Positions 54,045 to 62,662 of a stretch of 64,000 nucleotides of DNA are shown one piece after another. Source of the DNA: Alphaproteobacteria bacterium UBA1301 (GTDB taxonomy: Bacteria; Pseudomonadota; Alphaproteobacteria; Micropepsales; Micropepsaceae); assembly GCA_002307725.1 (NCBI GenBank), contig DBUB01000010.1, positions 620,001-684,000 on the forward strand. The letters are read 5' to 3'. How positions within the stretch are numbered: position 1 is the stretch's first letter; the number at the start of each line of letters is the position of its first letter. The position numbers were made by a program, and so were the translations under genes. Under the pieces are notes generated by a model. It made no database searches and had not been told where the DNA came from. It worked only from the letters and a program-made list of their open reading frames with translations.

Positions 54045-55097
54045 ATGACCACTGAATCCTTAGCTCCGGCCCCGCCCGAAATCCTGTTTGAGACGCGTGG
54101 GATGGTTGGCCTCATCACCCTGAGCCGCCCCAAGGCACTCAATTCCCTGACCCTCAACATGGTCACGGCCATGCGGGCGCAGCTTGCGGCGTGGGAAAAC
54201 GATCCGGCGGTGGGTTGTGTGGTGATCCGGGGCGAGGGTGAGCGCGCCTTTTGTGCCGGGGCCGACATCCGGGTGCTGCGCCAATCGGGCCTCGACGGCA
54301 CGTCCTATGCGCGTGATTTCTGGCGCGAAGAGTACCTTCTCAACAGCGTCATCAAGCATTATTCCAAGCCCTATATTGCGCTGATCCACGGCATTTGCAT
54401 GGGCGGCGGTATTGGTCTGTCGGTGCATGGGGCTTACCGCATCGCCGGATCTTCGGCGGTGTTCGCCATGCCCGAAACCGGCATCGGCTTTTTTCCCGAC
54501 GTCGGCGGCAGCTATTTCCTGTCGCGTTGCCCAGGCCAGCTTGGGTTGTATCTCGGTCTAACCGGCGATCGCCTCAACACCCGCGACGCCATTTATGCCC
54601 GCATCGCGACGCATTGGATTCCGTCCGACGAATGGCCGGTACTGCTCGATGCGCTGGCGCACGGTGACGATCCCACCAATCTGTTTTCGGAAATGGGCCG
54701 CCGGCCGCAGAATTCGCCGCTGTCGGAACGGCGCACCAAGATCGACCGCATCTTCGCAACCACGTCGGTGGAAGACATGGTGACTCTGCTCGATCGCGAC
54801 GACAAGGACTGGAGCCACGAATGCGCGCGCCTGATGCGGTCGCGTTCGCCGACATCGCTGAAGCTCACCTACGGCCAGATCCGCACCGGAGGCCAGCTCG
54901 AATTCAACGACTGCATGAAGATGGAATTCCGCATTGCGAGCCGCATTCTCAAGGGCCACGACTTCTATGAGGGCGTGCGCGCGGTGATCGTCGACAAGGA
55001 CAACAAGCCGGATTGGCAGCCCGCAACGCTCGCCGCTGTGTCCGATTCCGACATCCAGGCTTATTTCGAGCCGGTCACCGACGAACTGCCGCTCTAA
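54045..55097 (+). CDS. 3-hydroxyisobutyryl-CoA hydrolase / enoyl-CoA hydratase family
   Basis: 350 aa crotonase-fold enzyme. The oxyanion-hole segments GERAFCAGADIR and HGICMGGGIGLSVHG are clear, and FAMPETGIGFFPDVGGSYFLSR with the extended C-terminus identifies the HIBYL-CoA hydrolase branch (valine degradation) rather than an ordinary ~260-aa enoyl-CoA hydratase. Cytosolic. No other valine-catabolic genes are adjacent. Confidence 0.9.
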   Translation: MTTESLAPAPPEILFETRGMVGLITLSRPKALNSLTLNMVTAMRAQLAAWENDPAVGCVVIRGEGERAFCAGADIRVLRQSGLDGTSYARDFWREEYLLNSVIKHYSKPYIALIHGICMGGGIGLSVHGAYRIAGSSAVFAMPETGIGFFPDVGGSYFLSRCPGQLGLYLGLTGDRLNTRDAIYARIATHWIPSDEWPVLLDALAHGDDPTNLFSEMGRRPQNSPLSERRTKIDRIFATTSVEDMVTLLDRDDKDWSHECARLMRSRSPTSLKLTYGQIRTGGQLEFNDCMKMEFRIASRILKGHDFYEGVRAVIVDKDNKPDWQPATLAAVSDSDIQAYFEPVTDELPL

Positions 55098-55302
55098 AAC
55101 ACCTCCCGCAACCAAGCGGCGTTGTGCCGAGGCGGTACAACTTTACGCTTTGTTTGCTGCATTCCATGACGGTCGGCAAAAATCGCCGGGCAATCCGGCT
55201 TTTGCGCCGTGTTCGCGGCAAGTTTTACCTATCCTTAAGAGCTGGAGGGCTACCGTGAACTTACAATAATAGGTGGGCACCCAAAAAAAGGGTGGGAAGA
55301 CG

Positions 55303-55812
55303 ATGACGGCACTGGCAAGACCGCAAGTAGCGGCCGCGATGGACGGCGCGCGCGAGCAAGCGAAATTCTACCTCGAGACTCTTAATCTCGTGGAAAGGCT
55401 GCATCGCCAGCTTCTCGACGTGATCAAGGACGAACTCGACCGGCGCGACGAGCGCGAGATCAACAGCGTCCAGGCGCTTCTGTTGTTCAATGTCGGCGAT
55501 CAGGAATTGACCGCCGGAGAACTCCGGACGCGCGGGCATTATCTCGGTTCGAATGTGTCCTATAATCTGAAAAAGCTCGTCGATCTCGACTACATCCATC
55601 ATGAGCGATCGGAAATGGACCGCCGTTCGGTGTTGGTCCACTTGACGCAAAAGGGCGAGGCCGTGCGCGACATGCTGCGCGAACTGTTCGGGCACCATTT
55701 GGGCTCGCTCGAAGCGGTCGGCAATGTCGCGTCCGCCGACCTCGAAGGTATGAACGCATCTCTCCGGCGCATCGAGCGCTTCTGGATCGATCAGGTTCGT
55801 TTCCGGCTTTAA
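55303..55812 (+). CDS. ldtR: LdtR-type MarR winged-helix regulator
   Basis: 169 aa. The segments INSVQALLLFNVGDQELTAGEL, GHYLGSNVSYNLKKLV and SEMDRRSVLVHLTQKG match LdtR, a conserved MarR-like regulator of Rhizobiales and relatives that controls an L,D-transpeptidase gene and osmotic/cell-envelope functions. No ldtP lies next to it here. ATG with GGGAAG chosen; an in-frame GTG lies 30 bases upstream. Followed by a good terminator. Confidence 0.85.
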   Translation: MTALARPQVAAAMDGAREQAKFYLETLNLVERLHRQLLDVIKDELDRRDEREINSVQALLLFNVGDQELTAGELRTRGHYLGSNVSYNLKKLVDLDYIHHERSEMDRRSVLVHLTQKGEAVRDMLRELFGHHLGSLEAVGNVASADLEGMNASLRRIERFWIDQVRFRL

Positions 55813-55836
55813 GCCTGAACGTGCTTCCCTGTTCGG

Positions 55837-55871
55837 CTATGGCCCGCCTCGTGCGGGCCATAGTGCTTTTG
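55837..55871 (+). terminator. Intrinsic terminator of ldtR
   Basis: Perfect 11-bp stem (55837-55847 with 55853-55863), 5-nt loop, followed by tgctttt; 24 bp after the ldtR stop. Confidence 0.8.
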
Positions 55872-55917
55872 GGGGTATGTGGCGACTCATGCGAGCATGA
55901 CCGCGAAGGAGCGGTGC

Positions 55918-56559
55918 ATGCACCTACCGCGAAACCACGTCTATCATCACGGCCGGTTCTACGTCGCAGCGGCGGTGGGGCTTGTCGTCTACGCAGCTAT
56001 GCGCGCACTCGGCGGGCCTGAACCGTCAGCGGCCGGGGGTGACGCTTTCTTCCTCGCGTATCTGATCGGCAGCGTGATTGTGCTGATCGGCCATACCACC
56101 GACGGTCTGAAACGCCGGGCCACACGGGAAGACGAGGGCATCCTCGTGGTCGTGGCGATCACCCTGGTGATCATCGCCGTCAACCTGACCGGCGTGTTCC
56201 ATGCGCTCAACAGCGGCGGCAAGCTCGATGCCGTGTCGCTAGTGTTGGTGCTGGCGGCCGCGCCCTTGGGATGGTTCGTATTGCATACCATATCGGCATT
56301 TCACTACGCCAACCTGTTCTATTTCGATCCGCCGGGCGACGCGAAGGCGGGCGAGGCGCTGATTTTTCCCGGCACCAAGATGCCGGACCTGTGGGACTTC
56401 CTCTATTTCTCTTTCGTCATCGGCATGACCGCGCAGGTGTCGGACGTGCAGATTGCGAGCGGGCACATGCGCCGCGCCGTGACCGGTCACGGCATCGTGT
56501 CGTTTTTTTTCAATACTGTGTTGATCGCGCTGGTGGTCAACGCAGTGGTCGCGCATTAG
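55918..56559 (+). CDS. DUF1345-like integral membrane protein
   Basis: 213 aa from an ATG with AAGGAG six bases upstream. Five hydrophobic segments, with the conserved HTISAFHYANLFY motif and the DLWDFLYFSFVIGMTAQVSDV block that characterise DUF1345. Function unknown. Transcribed alone between ldtR and hemA. The dispersed palindromic repeat starts 6 bp after its stop. Confidence 0.85.
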   Translation: MHLPRNHVYHHGRFYVAAAVGLVVYAAMRALGGPEPSAAGGDAFFLAYLIGSVIVLIGHTTDGLKRRATREDEGILVVVAITLVIIAVNLTGVFHALNSGGKLDAVSLVLVLAAAPLGWFVLHTISAFHYANLFYFDPPGDAKAGEALIFPGTKMPDLWDFLYFSFVIGMTAQVSDVQIASGHMRRAVTGHGIVSFFFNTVLIALVVNAVVAH

Positions 56560-56565
56560 GTTGGT

Positions 56566-56611
56566 CGCGCTTCTTTGCCGAAAACCGGATTCCACTTTTC
56601 GGAAAGCGCTC
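56566..56611. repeat. Copy of dispersed palindromic repeat, inverted orientation
   Basis: Contains ccgaaaaccggattccactttt and ends ggaaagcgctc, the reverse complement of the copy at 12732 apart from small differences. Lies between the DUF1345-like gene and hemA. Confidence 0.65.
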
Positions 56612-56660
56612 CGCCACCGCGCGAGCTACTATCATGTGACAATAAAACCGTTCTAATTTC

Positions 56661-56674
56661 TTGAAACGTTCCAA
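56661..56674. promoter_or_regulatory. Imperfect palindrome upstream of hemA
   Basis: ttgaaacgttccaa, a 14-bp near-palindrome centred 58 bp upstream of the hemA ATG in an AT-rich stretch. Could be a regulator site; it does not match the FNR consensus ttgat-n4-atcaa well. Confidence 0.25.
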
Positions 56675-56725
56675 AATTGCGCGGATTATTAGTGCTTGAT
56701 TGTTGCGGCTGGAGTAACAAAAGTC

Positions 56726-57952
56726 ATGTCATTTCCGTACCTTGCCCGTTTCCAGGAAGCCGTCGCGGAGCTTAAGAGCGAAGGCCGTTACCGGGTGTTT
56801 GCCGACCTGCTGCGCCGCAAGGGAGCCTTTCCGACCGCCAACTACTACAGTCCGGACGGCACGCAACGGCCGATTACTATCTGGTGCTCGAACGACTATC
56901 TCGGCATGGGCCAGCATCCGAAGGTCCTTGCGGCGATGCATGCGGCGCTTGAGGAAGTCGGCGCCGGTGCGGGCGGTACGCGCAACATCTCCGGTACGAC
57001 CCATTATCACATACAGCTTGAGCACGAACTCGCCGACCTGCACGGCAAGGAAGCCGCGCTGACCTTCACCTCCGGCTATGTCTCCAACGACGCCACGCTG
57101 TCGACACTGGCCAAGCTGCTGCCCGACGTCATCTTGATCTCCGACCAGCTCAATCACAACTCGATGATCGAGGGCATCCGTCACGGCGGTGCCGAGAAGA
57201 AGATATTCCGCCACAACGATATGGCGCATCTCGAAGAGATTCTGAAGGCGATCGAGCCGGGCCGCCCCAAAGTGATTGCCTTTGAAGGCGTCTATTCGAT
57301 GGACGGCGATTTCGGTCCGACCGAAAAGATTTGCGATCTGGCCGACAAATATGGCGCCTTTACCTATATCGACGAAGTCCACGCGGTCGGCATGTACGGC
57401 CCGCGCGGCGCCGGTGTTGCGGCGCGTGACGGCACCATGGGCCGCATCGACATCGTCGAAGGCACGCTGGCCAAAGCCTACGGCATCATGGGCGGCTACA
57501 TCACCGCCAAGGCCGAGATCATCGACGCCATCCGCTCCTATGCGCCGGGCTTCATCTTTTCGACCTCGCTGGCGCCGGTCCTGTGCGCGGGCGCTATCGC
57601 GTCCATTCGCCATCTCAAGGAAAGCAATATCGAGCGCGAAGCCCAGCAGGCCAATGCGGGCCGCTTGAAGGCGATGATGAAGACGGCGGGCTTGCCGATC
57701 ATCGACTCGCCCAGCCACATCGTGCCGCTCATGGTCGGCGATGCGGTGTGCTGCAAGGCGGTGTCGGACGCGCTGATGAACGACCACGGCATTTATGTGC
57801 AGCCGATCAATTATCCGACGGTGCCGCGCGGCAAGGAGCGTCTGCGCTTCACGCCGGGCCCGCTGCATACGCCCCAGATGATGGACACGCTGGTGGGCGC
57901 GCTCACCGACCTTTGGCAGCATCACGCCCTGCCACGGCAGTGCGCCGCCTGA
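56726..57952 (+). CDS. hemA: 5-aminolevulinate synthase
   Basis: 408 aa PLP enzyme that condenses glycine and succinyl-CoA to 5-aminolevulinate, the Shemin route found in alphaproteobacteria. Conserved blocks: WCSNDYLGMG, GGTRNISGTTHYH, HNSMIEGIRH, the PLP aspartate in YIDEVHAVG, and the Schiff-base lysine in EGTLAKAYGIMGGY. The ATG at 56726 gives the normal N-terminus. Its TGA overlaps the next ATG by one base. Confidence 0.97.
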   Translation: MSFPYLARFQEAVAELKSEGRYRVFADLLRRKGAFPTANYYSPDGTQRPITIWCSNDYLGMGQHPKVLAAMHAALEEVGAGAGGTRNISGTTHYHIQLEHELADLHGKEAALTFTSGYVSNDATLSTLAKLLPDVILISDQLNHNSMIEGIRHGGAEKKIFRHNDMAHLEEILKAIEPGRPKVIAFEGVYSMDGDFGPTEKICDLADKYGAFTYIDEVHAVGMYGPRGAGVAARDGTMGRIDIVEGTLAKAYGIMGGYITAKAEIIDAIRSYAPGFIFSTSLAPVLCAGAIASIRHLKESNIEREAQQANAGRLKAMMKTAGLPIIDSPSHIVPLMVGDAVCCKAVSDALMNDHGIYVQPINYPTVPRGKERLRFTPGPLHTPQMMDTLVGALTDLWQHHALPRQCAA

Positions 57953-58155
57953 TGGCCGCCGCCCCGACCAAGGACGCGGGCGTTTACATCGAGTGCGTGC
58001 TCAACGGTGGCCTGATGAAGGTTTCGGCCATCGATCCTGCAACCGGCACCGAAGTCAGTGTTTTTGGCCCCGCCAACGCGCGCGAAACGCTAAAGCGCAA
58101 CGCGGTGGCGAAGCTGGTGTGGGTGCTGAAGAAGAAAGAGGCGAGTAGCGAGTAG
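57952..58155 (+). CDS. Small conserved protein coupled to hemA
   Basis: 67 aa, starting in a TGATG overlap with the hemA stop. The core KVSAIDPATGTEVSVFGPAN is a compact beta-rich module that I recall as a small alphaproteobacterial DUF family (possibly DUF6898) usually found just after hemA. No catalytic residues visible. Translational coupling suggests a role tied to ALA synthase, unproven. Confidence 0.65.
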   Translation: MAAAPTKDAGVYIECVLNGGLMKVSAIDPATGTEVSVFGPANARETLKRNAVAKLVWVLKKKEASSE

Positions 58156-58184
58156 CGAAAACGGAATCCCTATTCGCGAATTTC

Positions 58185-58607
58185 TTATCCTCTCCGCCGG
58201 CCCTTCGCGGCGGGTCTGCCCAAGCCGATTTTTTTGGCGAATTCGGAGCGTTGGGCGGCGTAGTTGGCGGCGACCATCGGATAGTCCTGCGGCAGGCCCC
58301 ACTTGGTGCGATACTGATCGGGCGACAGGCCGTAGCGCGTGCGCAGGTAGCGCTTCAGCATCTTCAGCCGTTTGCCGTCTTCAAGGCAGATGAGATATTC
58401 TGGGGTGATTGACTTCTTCAGCGAGACGGCCGGCTTCTGATTGGTCACAATTTCCGCAGCGGGCGCGCCCGTCAACGTTCCAAGCGTGGCGTAGACATTC
58501 TTGATCATTGCCGGCAGTTCACTTACCGGCACAGGGTTGTTGCTGACATAGGCGGAAACGATATCGGTCGCCAACTTCAGAAAATCGCTACCCTTCGTGC
58601 TTTCCAT
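58185..58607 (-). CDS. mucR: MucR/Ros-family regulator with altered zinc finger
   Basis: 140 aa. The MucR domain is clear: SLKKSITPEYLICLEDGK, then LKMLKRYLRTRYGLSPDQYR, and the terminal KWGLPQDYPMVAANYA. MucR proteins are H-NS-like silencers and regulators of exopolysaccharide, motility and virulence. In this copy the two zinc-ligand histidines (usually KRHLRTHY) are Tyr and Arg, while the cysteine of CLED stays. Stand-alone gene, convergent with the small gene after hemA. Confidence 0.9.
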   Translation of the reverse strand: MESTKGSDFLKLATDIVSAYVSNNPVPVSELPAMIKNVYATLGTLTGAPAAEIVTNQKPAVSLKKSITPEYLICLEDGKRLKMLKRYLRTRYGLSPDQYRTKWGLPQDYPMVAANYAAQRSEFAKKIGLGRPAAKGRRRG

Positions 58608-58996
58608 TGATTTGTCTTTCCTTGCCGTGCCGGCTTTTGTACCGGGTAACTCGGCTTCTGATTGCTACCTACGTGGTCTCGCCAATCGACGCCCCAAGTC
58701 GATTCGAAGTCAGCAGAGTAATGAACAATATTCATAGCTACTTTGATTTTGCAAATATCGTTCTAGTTATGACTTTTATTTCCCCTCTAAGTAGTTTTTT
58801 CGTTACGGGACGGAACTGTACTTTCGACCGTAAGTAGGTGTGGCGCTGGTGCTACTCGTGCCGCGGCGGAACTTCGCGGTAGGAGACCCATCCCGTACTG
58901 GCTCTAGATTTGGTAAAGGGTTAGAGGTACGACCACTGGGGGTGCCGCGCCGGTCAACGGCTGGGGCGCCCCGCGGTGATGGTGATGGAGGCAAAA
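58608..58996. other. Intergenic region between divergent mucR and glyA
   Basis: About 390 bp. The half next to mucR (58720-58810) is clearly AT-rich for this genome, as expected for a MucR-autoregulated promoter (MucR prefers AT-rich DNA). The half next to glyA is GC-rich with possible stems, but I could not match it to a glycine, SAM or other known riboswitch. No gene seen. Confidence 0.4.
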
Positions 58997-60277
58997 TTGG
59001 CCGGGCGTACCGATTTCTTCAATCTTGGCGTGGCCCAGACGGACCCCGACCTGGCCAAAGCAATCCAGGACGAGTTCAAGCGTCAGCAAGAAAAGATTGA
59101 GCTGATTGCCTCGGAAAACATTGTCTCCAAAGCCGTTTTGGAGGCTCAAGGATCCGTTCTCACCAACAAATACGCCGAGGGCTATCCCGGCCGGCGCTAT
59201 TACGGCGGCTGCGAATATGTCGACGTGGCCGAAGAACTCGCCATCGACCGCGCCAAGAAGTTGTTCGACTGCACTTATGCCAATGTTCAGCCGCACTCCG
59301 GCGCCCAGGCCAATCAGGCGGTATTCTTCGCCCTGATGCAGCCCGGCGACAGCTTTATGGGCCTCGATCTGTCCTGCGGCGGGCATCTGACCCACGGCTC
59401 GCCGGTCAACCAATCGGGCAAGTGGTTCAAGCCGCACGGATACAAGGTCCGCCGCCAGGATCACCGCATCGATATGGACGAGGTTGCCGCGCTGGCCAAA
59501 GAGGTGAGGCCGAAGGTCATCATCGCTGGCGGCTCGGCCTATCCGCGCTTCATCGATTTCGCTGCCTTCCGCAAAATCGCGGACGAGGTGGGGGCGTACT
59601 TCATGGTCGACATGGCACACTTCGCCGGTTTGGTCGCGGGTGGGGTGCATCCCAATCCGCTCGACCACGCCCATGTGGTGACGACCACCACCCACAAGAC
59701 TCTGCGCGGGCCCCGCGGCGGCATGATCCTGTCGCGTGATGAGGCGCTGGGCAAGAAGATCAACTCGGCCGTTTTCCCCGGTTTGCAGGGCGGCCCGTTG
59801 ATGCATGTCATCGCCGCCAAGGCGGTGGCGTTCGGTGAAGCCTTAAAGCCCGAGTTCAAGATCTACGCCAAAGCCATTGTTGAGAATGCGAAAATCCTGG
59901 CCGAGACGCTCCATGCTGGCGGCCTCGATATCGTTTCTGGCGGCACCGATACGCATCTGATGCTGGTCGATCTACGTCCCAAAGGCACTACCGGCCGCGC
60001 CGCCGAGAAGGCGCTCGATCGCGCCTACATCACCTGCAACAAGAACTCCATTCCATTCGACACCGAGAAATACACCATTACGTCCGGCATCCGGCTCGGC
60101 ACCCCGGCCGGGACGACGCGTGGGTTCGGCCCGGTGGAGTTCAAAGAAATTGGCAATCTGATCATTGAGGTGGTCGACGCTCTTGGCAAAAAGGGTGAAG
60201 ACGGCGACCCTGAGGTCGAAGCCAATGTGCGTGCGCGTGTGCGTGAGTTGTGCGGTCGTTTCCCGATCTACCAATAG
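58997..60277 (+). CDS. glyA: Serine hydroxymethyltransferase
   Basis: 426 aa PLP enzyme interconverting serine and glycine with tetrahydrofolate. Blocks: IELIASENIVSKAV, NKYAEGYPGRRYYGG, the PLP lysine in TTTTHKTLRGPRGG and TSGIRLGTPAGTTRGF. I prefer the TTG at 58997 because an ideal GGAGG lies five bases upstream; in-frame ATGs at 58979 and 58985 lack one and would add 4-6 residues. First gene of the glyA-nrdR-rib block. Confidence 0.95.
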   Translation: MAGRTDFFNLGVAQTDPDLAKAIQDEFKRQQEKIELIASENIVSKAVLEAQGSVLTNKYAEGYPGRRYYGGCEYVDVAEELAIDRAKKLFDCTYANVQPHSGAQANQAVFFALMQPGDSFMGLDLSCGGHLTHGSPVNQSGKWFKPHGYKVRRQDHRIDMDEVAALAKEVRPKVIIAGGSAYPRFIDFAAFRKIADEVGAYFMVDMAHFAGLVAGGVHPNPLDHAHVVTTTTHKTLRGPRGGMILSRDEALGKKINSAVFPGLQGGPLMHVIAAKAVAFGEALKPEFKIYAKAIVENAKILAETLHAGGLDIVSGGTDTHLMLVDLRPKGTTGRAAEKALDRAYITCNKNSIPFDTEKYTITSGIRLGTPAGTTRGFGPVEFKEIGNLIIEVVDALGKKGEDGDPEVEANVRARVRELCGRFPIYQ

Positions 60278-60289
60278 GATTAGGATATC

Positions 60290-60760
60290 ATGCGCTGCCC
60301 CTTCTGCGGTCACGACGACACCCAGGTCAAAGACAGTCGTCCGTCCGAAGATAACTCGGCGATCCGGCGCCGGCGCCATTGCCCCGAATGCGGCGGGCGC
60401 TTCACCACCTTCGAGCGCGTGCAACTGCGCGAGCTGATCGTGGTCAAGAAGAGCGGGCGGCGTGAGCCGTTCGATCGCGACAAGCTGGAACGCTCGATCA
60501 ATCACGCGCTGCGCAAGCGCCCGGTGGAACAGGACCGTGTCGATCGTATGATCACTGGCATCGTCCGGCGCCTCGAAAGCATGGGCGAGAACGAAGTGCC
60601 GTCGCCGATGATCGGCGAACTGGTCATGCAGGCACTGTCAAGTTTGGACAAAGTCGCCTATGTGCGGTTCGCGTCAGTCTACAAGAACTTCCGCGAAGCT
60701 AAGGATTTTGAAGCCATTTTGGGCGAAATCCACGGTGGCATCGAAGAAGACAAGGAGTGA
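60290..60760 (+). CDS. nrdR: Transcriptional repressor NrdR
   Basis: 156 aa. N-terminal zinc ribbon (C3, C6, C31, C34) followed by an ATP-cone domain (VVKKSGRREPFDRDKLERSI). Represses ribonucleotide reductase genes in response to (d)ATP. Starts 12 bp after glyA. The glyA-nrdR-ribD order is conserved in alphaproteobacteria. Confidence 0.97.
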   Translation: MRCPFCGHDDTQVKDSRPSEDNSAIRRRRHCPECGGRFTTFERVQLRELIVVKKSGRREPFDRDKLERSINHALRKRPVEQDRVDRMITGIVRRLESMGENEVPSPMIGELVMQALSSLDKVAYVRFASVYKNFREAKDFEAILGEIHGGIEEDKE

Positions 60761-60768
60761 ACCGCAAA

Positions 60769-60898
60769 TGTCATGGCCCGCGACTGCGGGCCATCCAGGT
60801 GACATCTGGTTGTTGGTCATGGTGAGACGTGTAGTTGAGTCGAAATCTCAGACACAGTGCGGTCCAAACTGGATGGCCCGCAGTCGCGGGCCATGACA
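60769..60898. repeat. 30-bp perfect inverted repeat between nrdR and ribD
   Basis: 60769-60798 is the exact reverse complement of 60869-60898, with 70 bp between. Each arm is itself imperfectly palindromic (ggcccgc...gcgggcc). The right arm ends 6 bp before the chosen ribD start. It looks like a small mobile palindrome; on RNA it would form a long hairpin in front of ribD. A related ggcccgc/gcgggcc hairpin is the ldtR terminator. Confidence 0.85.
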
Positions 60899-60904
60899 GC
60901 TAAA

Positions 60905-62005
60905 ATGAATACCGATGATCTCGCCCATATGCGCCACGCCCTTGTTCTGGCGGCGCGTGGGCTCGGCGAGGTGGCGCCCAATCCGGCGGTCGGGTGCGTG
61001 ATCGTCAAAGACGGCATCGTGGTCGGGCGCGGGCGCACCGCCAAGGGCGGCCGTCCCCATGCCGAGCCGCAGGCGCTGGCCGAGGCTGGCGAGGCGGCGC
61101 GCGGCGCGACCGCCTATGTCACGCTCGAACCCTGTTCGCATCACGGCCACACCCCGCCTTGTGTCAGTGCGCTGGTCGGGGCCGGAGTTGCCCGCGTCGT
61201 GGTGGCGGTGAAAGACCCCGATCCGCGGGTCAATGGGGAAGGGGTCGCGTGGCTGCGCGCGTCGGGCGTCGAGGTCGCGACCGGCGTCTGCGAAAAAGAA
61301 GCCGCTGCGCTCAACGCCGGGTTCTTCCACAAAGTGCAGGCAGGACGTCCGCTGGTGACTCTCAAATTCGCCCAGAGCCTGGACGGCAAAATCGCCACCG
61401 CCACCGGCGAAAGCCAATGGATCACCGGCGAACAGGCGCGGGCTTATGGCCAACTGCTCCGCGCCCGGCATGACGCTATCCTGATCGGGGTCGGAACCGC
61501 CCTGGCCGACGATCCAGCGCTGACTTGCCGCTTGCCCGGTCTGGAAGACCGCTCGCCGTTGCGGGTGGTGCTGGATACTCGTTTGCGGCTTACCGGATGG
61601 TCCAAGCTGGCCCAATCGGCTGCGGACATTCCGACTCTGGTCTACACCGTGGCGGAGGGCGCTAATCATCAAGGCGCGTTGGAAGCCTGCGGCGTCCAGG
61701 TTGTCCGGGTTGCCAAGGACGTAGCCGGGCGGCCTAAGCTGGAGGCGGTCCTTGCCGATCTGGCGGGGCGCGGCATTACCCGGCTCTTGGTCGAGGGCGG
61801 CGCGGCGGTCCACGCGGCGTTCCTGAACGGTGCTTTGGCCGACCGGCTTGAGGTTTTTAGCGCTCCCATGATTCTCGGGGCCGCGGGATTAAGTTCGGTC
61901 GAGGCCTTGGCGGCCCTCTGCCTCAACGAGGTGCCACAATTCGTGATGGCAGGGCGGCGCTCGCTGGGGCCGGACCTTCTGGTAAGCTACGCCCGAAGAG
62001 TCTAG
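60905..62005 (+). CDS. ribD: Bifunctional riboflavin deaminase/reductase RibD
   Basis: 366 aa. N-terminal deaminase with the zinc site H52-A-E and C77/C86 (PCSHHGHTPPC). The C-terminal reductase domain has FAQSLDGKIATATGESQWITG and LLVEGGAAVHAAF. Performs two consecutive steps from the GTP-derived pyrimidine to ribitylaminouracil phosphate. No clear ribosome-binding site precedes the ATGs at 60893 or 60905, because an inverted repeat occupies that place, which may lower or regulate translation. Confidence 0.95.
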   Translation: MNTDDLAHMRHALVLAARGLGEVAPNPAVGCVIVKDGIVVGRGRTAKGGRPHAEPQALAEAGEAARGATAYVTLEPCSHHGHTPPCVSALVGAGVARVVVAVKDPDPRVNGEGVAWLRASGVEVATGVCEKEAAALNAGFFHKVQAGRPLVTLKFAQSLDGKIATATGESQWITGEQARAYGQLLRARHDAILIGVGTALADDPALTCRLPGLEDRSPLRVVLDTRLRLTGWSKLAQSAADIPTLVYTVAEGANHQGALEACGVQVVRVAKDVAGRPKLEAVLADLAGRGITRLLVEGGAAVHAAFLNGALADRLEVFSAPMILGAAGLSSVEALAALCLNEVPQFVMAGRRSLGPDLLVSYARRV

Positions 62006-62068
62006 TAGGAGCGCGATCGGAAAAGTGTGCAGTGGTTTTCCGGCGAATCGCGCGACAAGAGTGGAATC
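62002..62068. repeat. Diverged copy of dispersed palindromic repeat
   Basis: ctagtaggagcgcgatcggaaaagt...ttttccggcgaatcgcgcgacaagagtgg; same plan as the copy at 12732 with inverted arms. Occupies the whole ribD-ribE gap up to the ribE ATG. Confidence 0.55.
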
Positions 62069-62662
62069 ATGTTCACAGGAATCATCACTGATGTCGGCCA
62101 GGTCCGGCAGATCGAAAAGCGCGGCGACACGCACATCGTGATCGCTCCCCATTATGACATGGACAAGCTGCCGATGGGCGGCTCGGTTGCCTGCTCCGGC
62201 GCCTGCCTGACCATCGTCGACAAGGGCTCCAATGCCGACAAATGGTTCGCGGTGACCGCTTCGGGTGAGACGCTGTCGAAAACCACCATCGGTGGCTGGA
62301 AGGCCGGAACACCCGTTAACCTGGAGCTGCCGTTGAAGGTCGGTGACGAGCTCGGCGGGCATATTGTGTCGGGTCATGTCGACGGCATGGCCGAGTTGGT
62401 GAAGCTGTACCCGGAAGGCGAAAGCACTCGTATGGTGTTTGCGGCGCCGAAATCGCTGGCGCGCTTCATCGCCGAAAAGGGCTCAGTGGCGCTTGACGGC
62501 ATTTCCCTGACTGTCAACGAAGTGGACGGTCACCGCTTTGGCGTCAACATTATTCCGCATACCCTTGAGGTGACGACGTTCGGAACGCTCAAGCCCGGCA
62601 TGAATGTGAATCTTGAGATCGACACCATCGCCCGCTATGTGGCAAGGCTGGTGAAGGGATGA
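62069..62662 (+). CDS. ribE: Riboflavin synthase alpha chain
   Basis: 197 aa. Two homologous lumazine-binding halves, starting MFTGIITDVGQV and with SVACSGACLTIVD and SVALDGISLTVNEV as the repeated motif. Dismutates two 6,7-dimethyl-8-ribityllumazine molecules to riboflavin. Overlaps the start of ribBA by 4 bp. The only separation from ribD is a palindromic repeat. Confidence 0.96.
   Translation: MFTGIITDVGQVRQIEKRGDTHIVIAPHYDMDKLPMGGSVACSGACLTIVDKGSNADKWFAVTASGETLSKTTIGGWKAGTPVNLELPLKVGDELGGHIVSGHVDGMAELVKLYPEGESTRMVFAAPKSLARFIAEKGSVALDGISLTVNEVDGHRFGVNIIPHTLEVTTFGTLKPGMNVNLEIDTIARYVARLVKG

Noticed and set aside
58840..58996. Riboswitch in front of glyA
   Set aside because: GC-rich stems are possible, but I could not match glycine, SAM-II or other known consensus elements by eye.
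60761..62068. FMN riboswitch for the riboflavin genes
   Set aside because: The gaps before ribD and ribE are filled by palindromic repeats and contain no RFN-element consensus.
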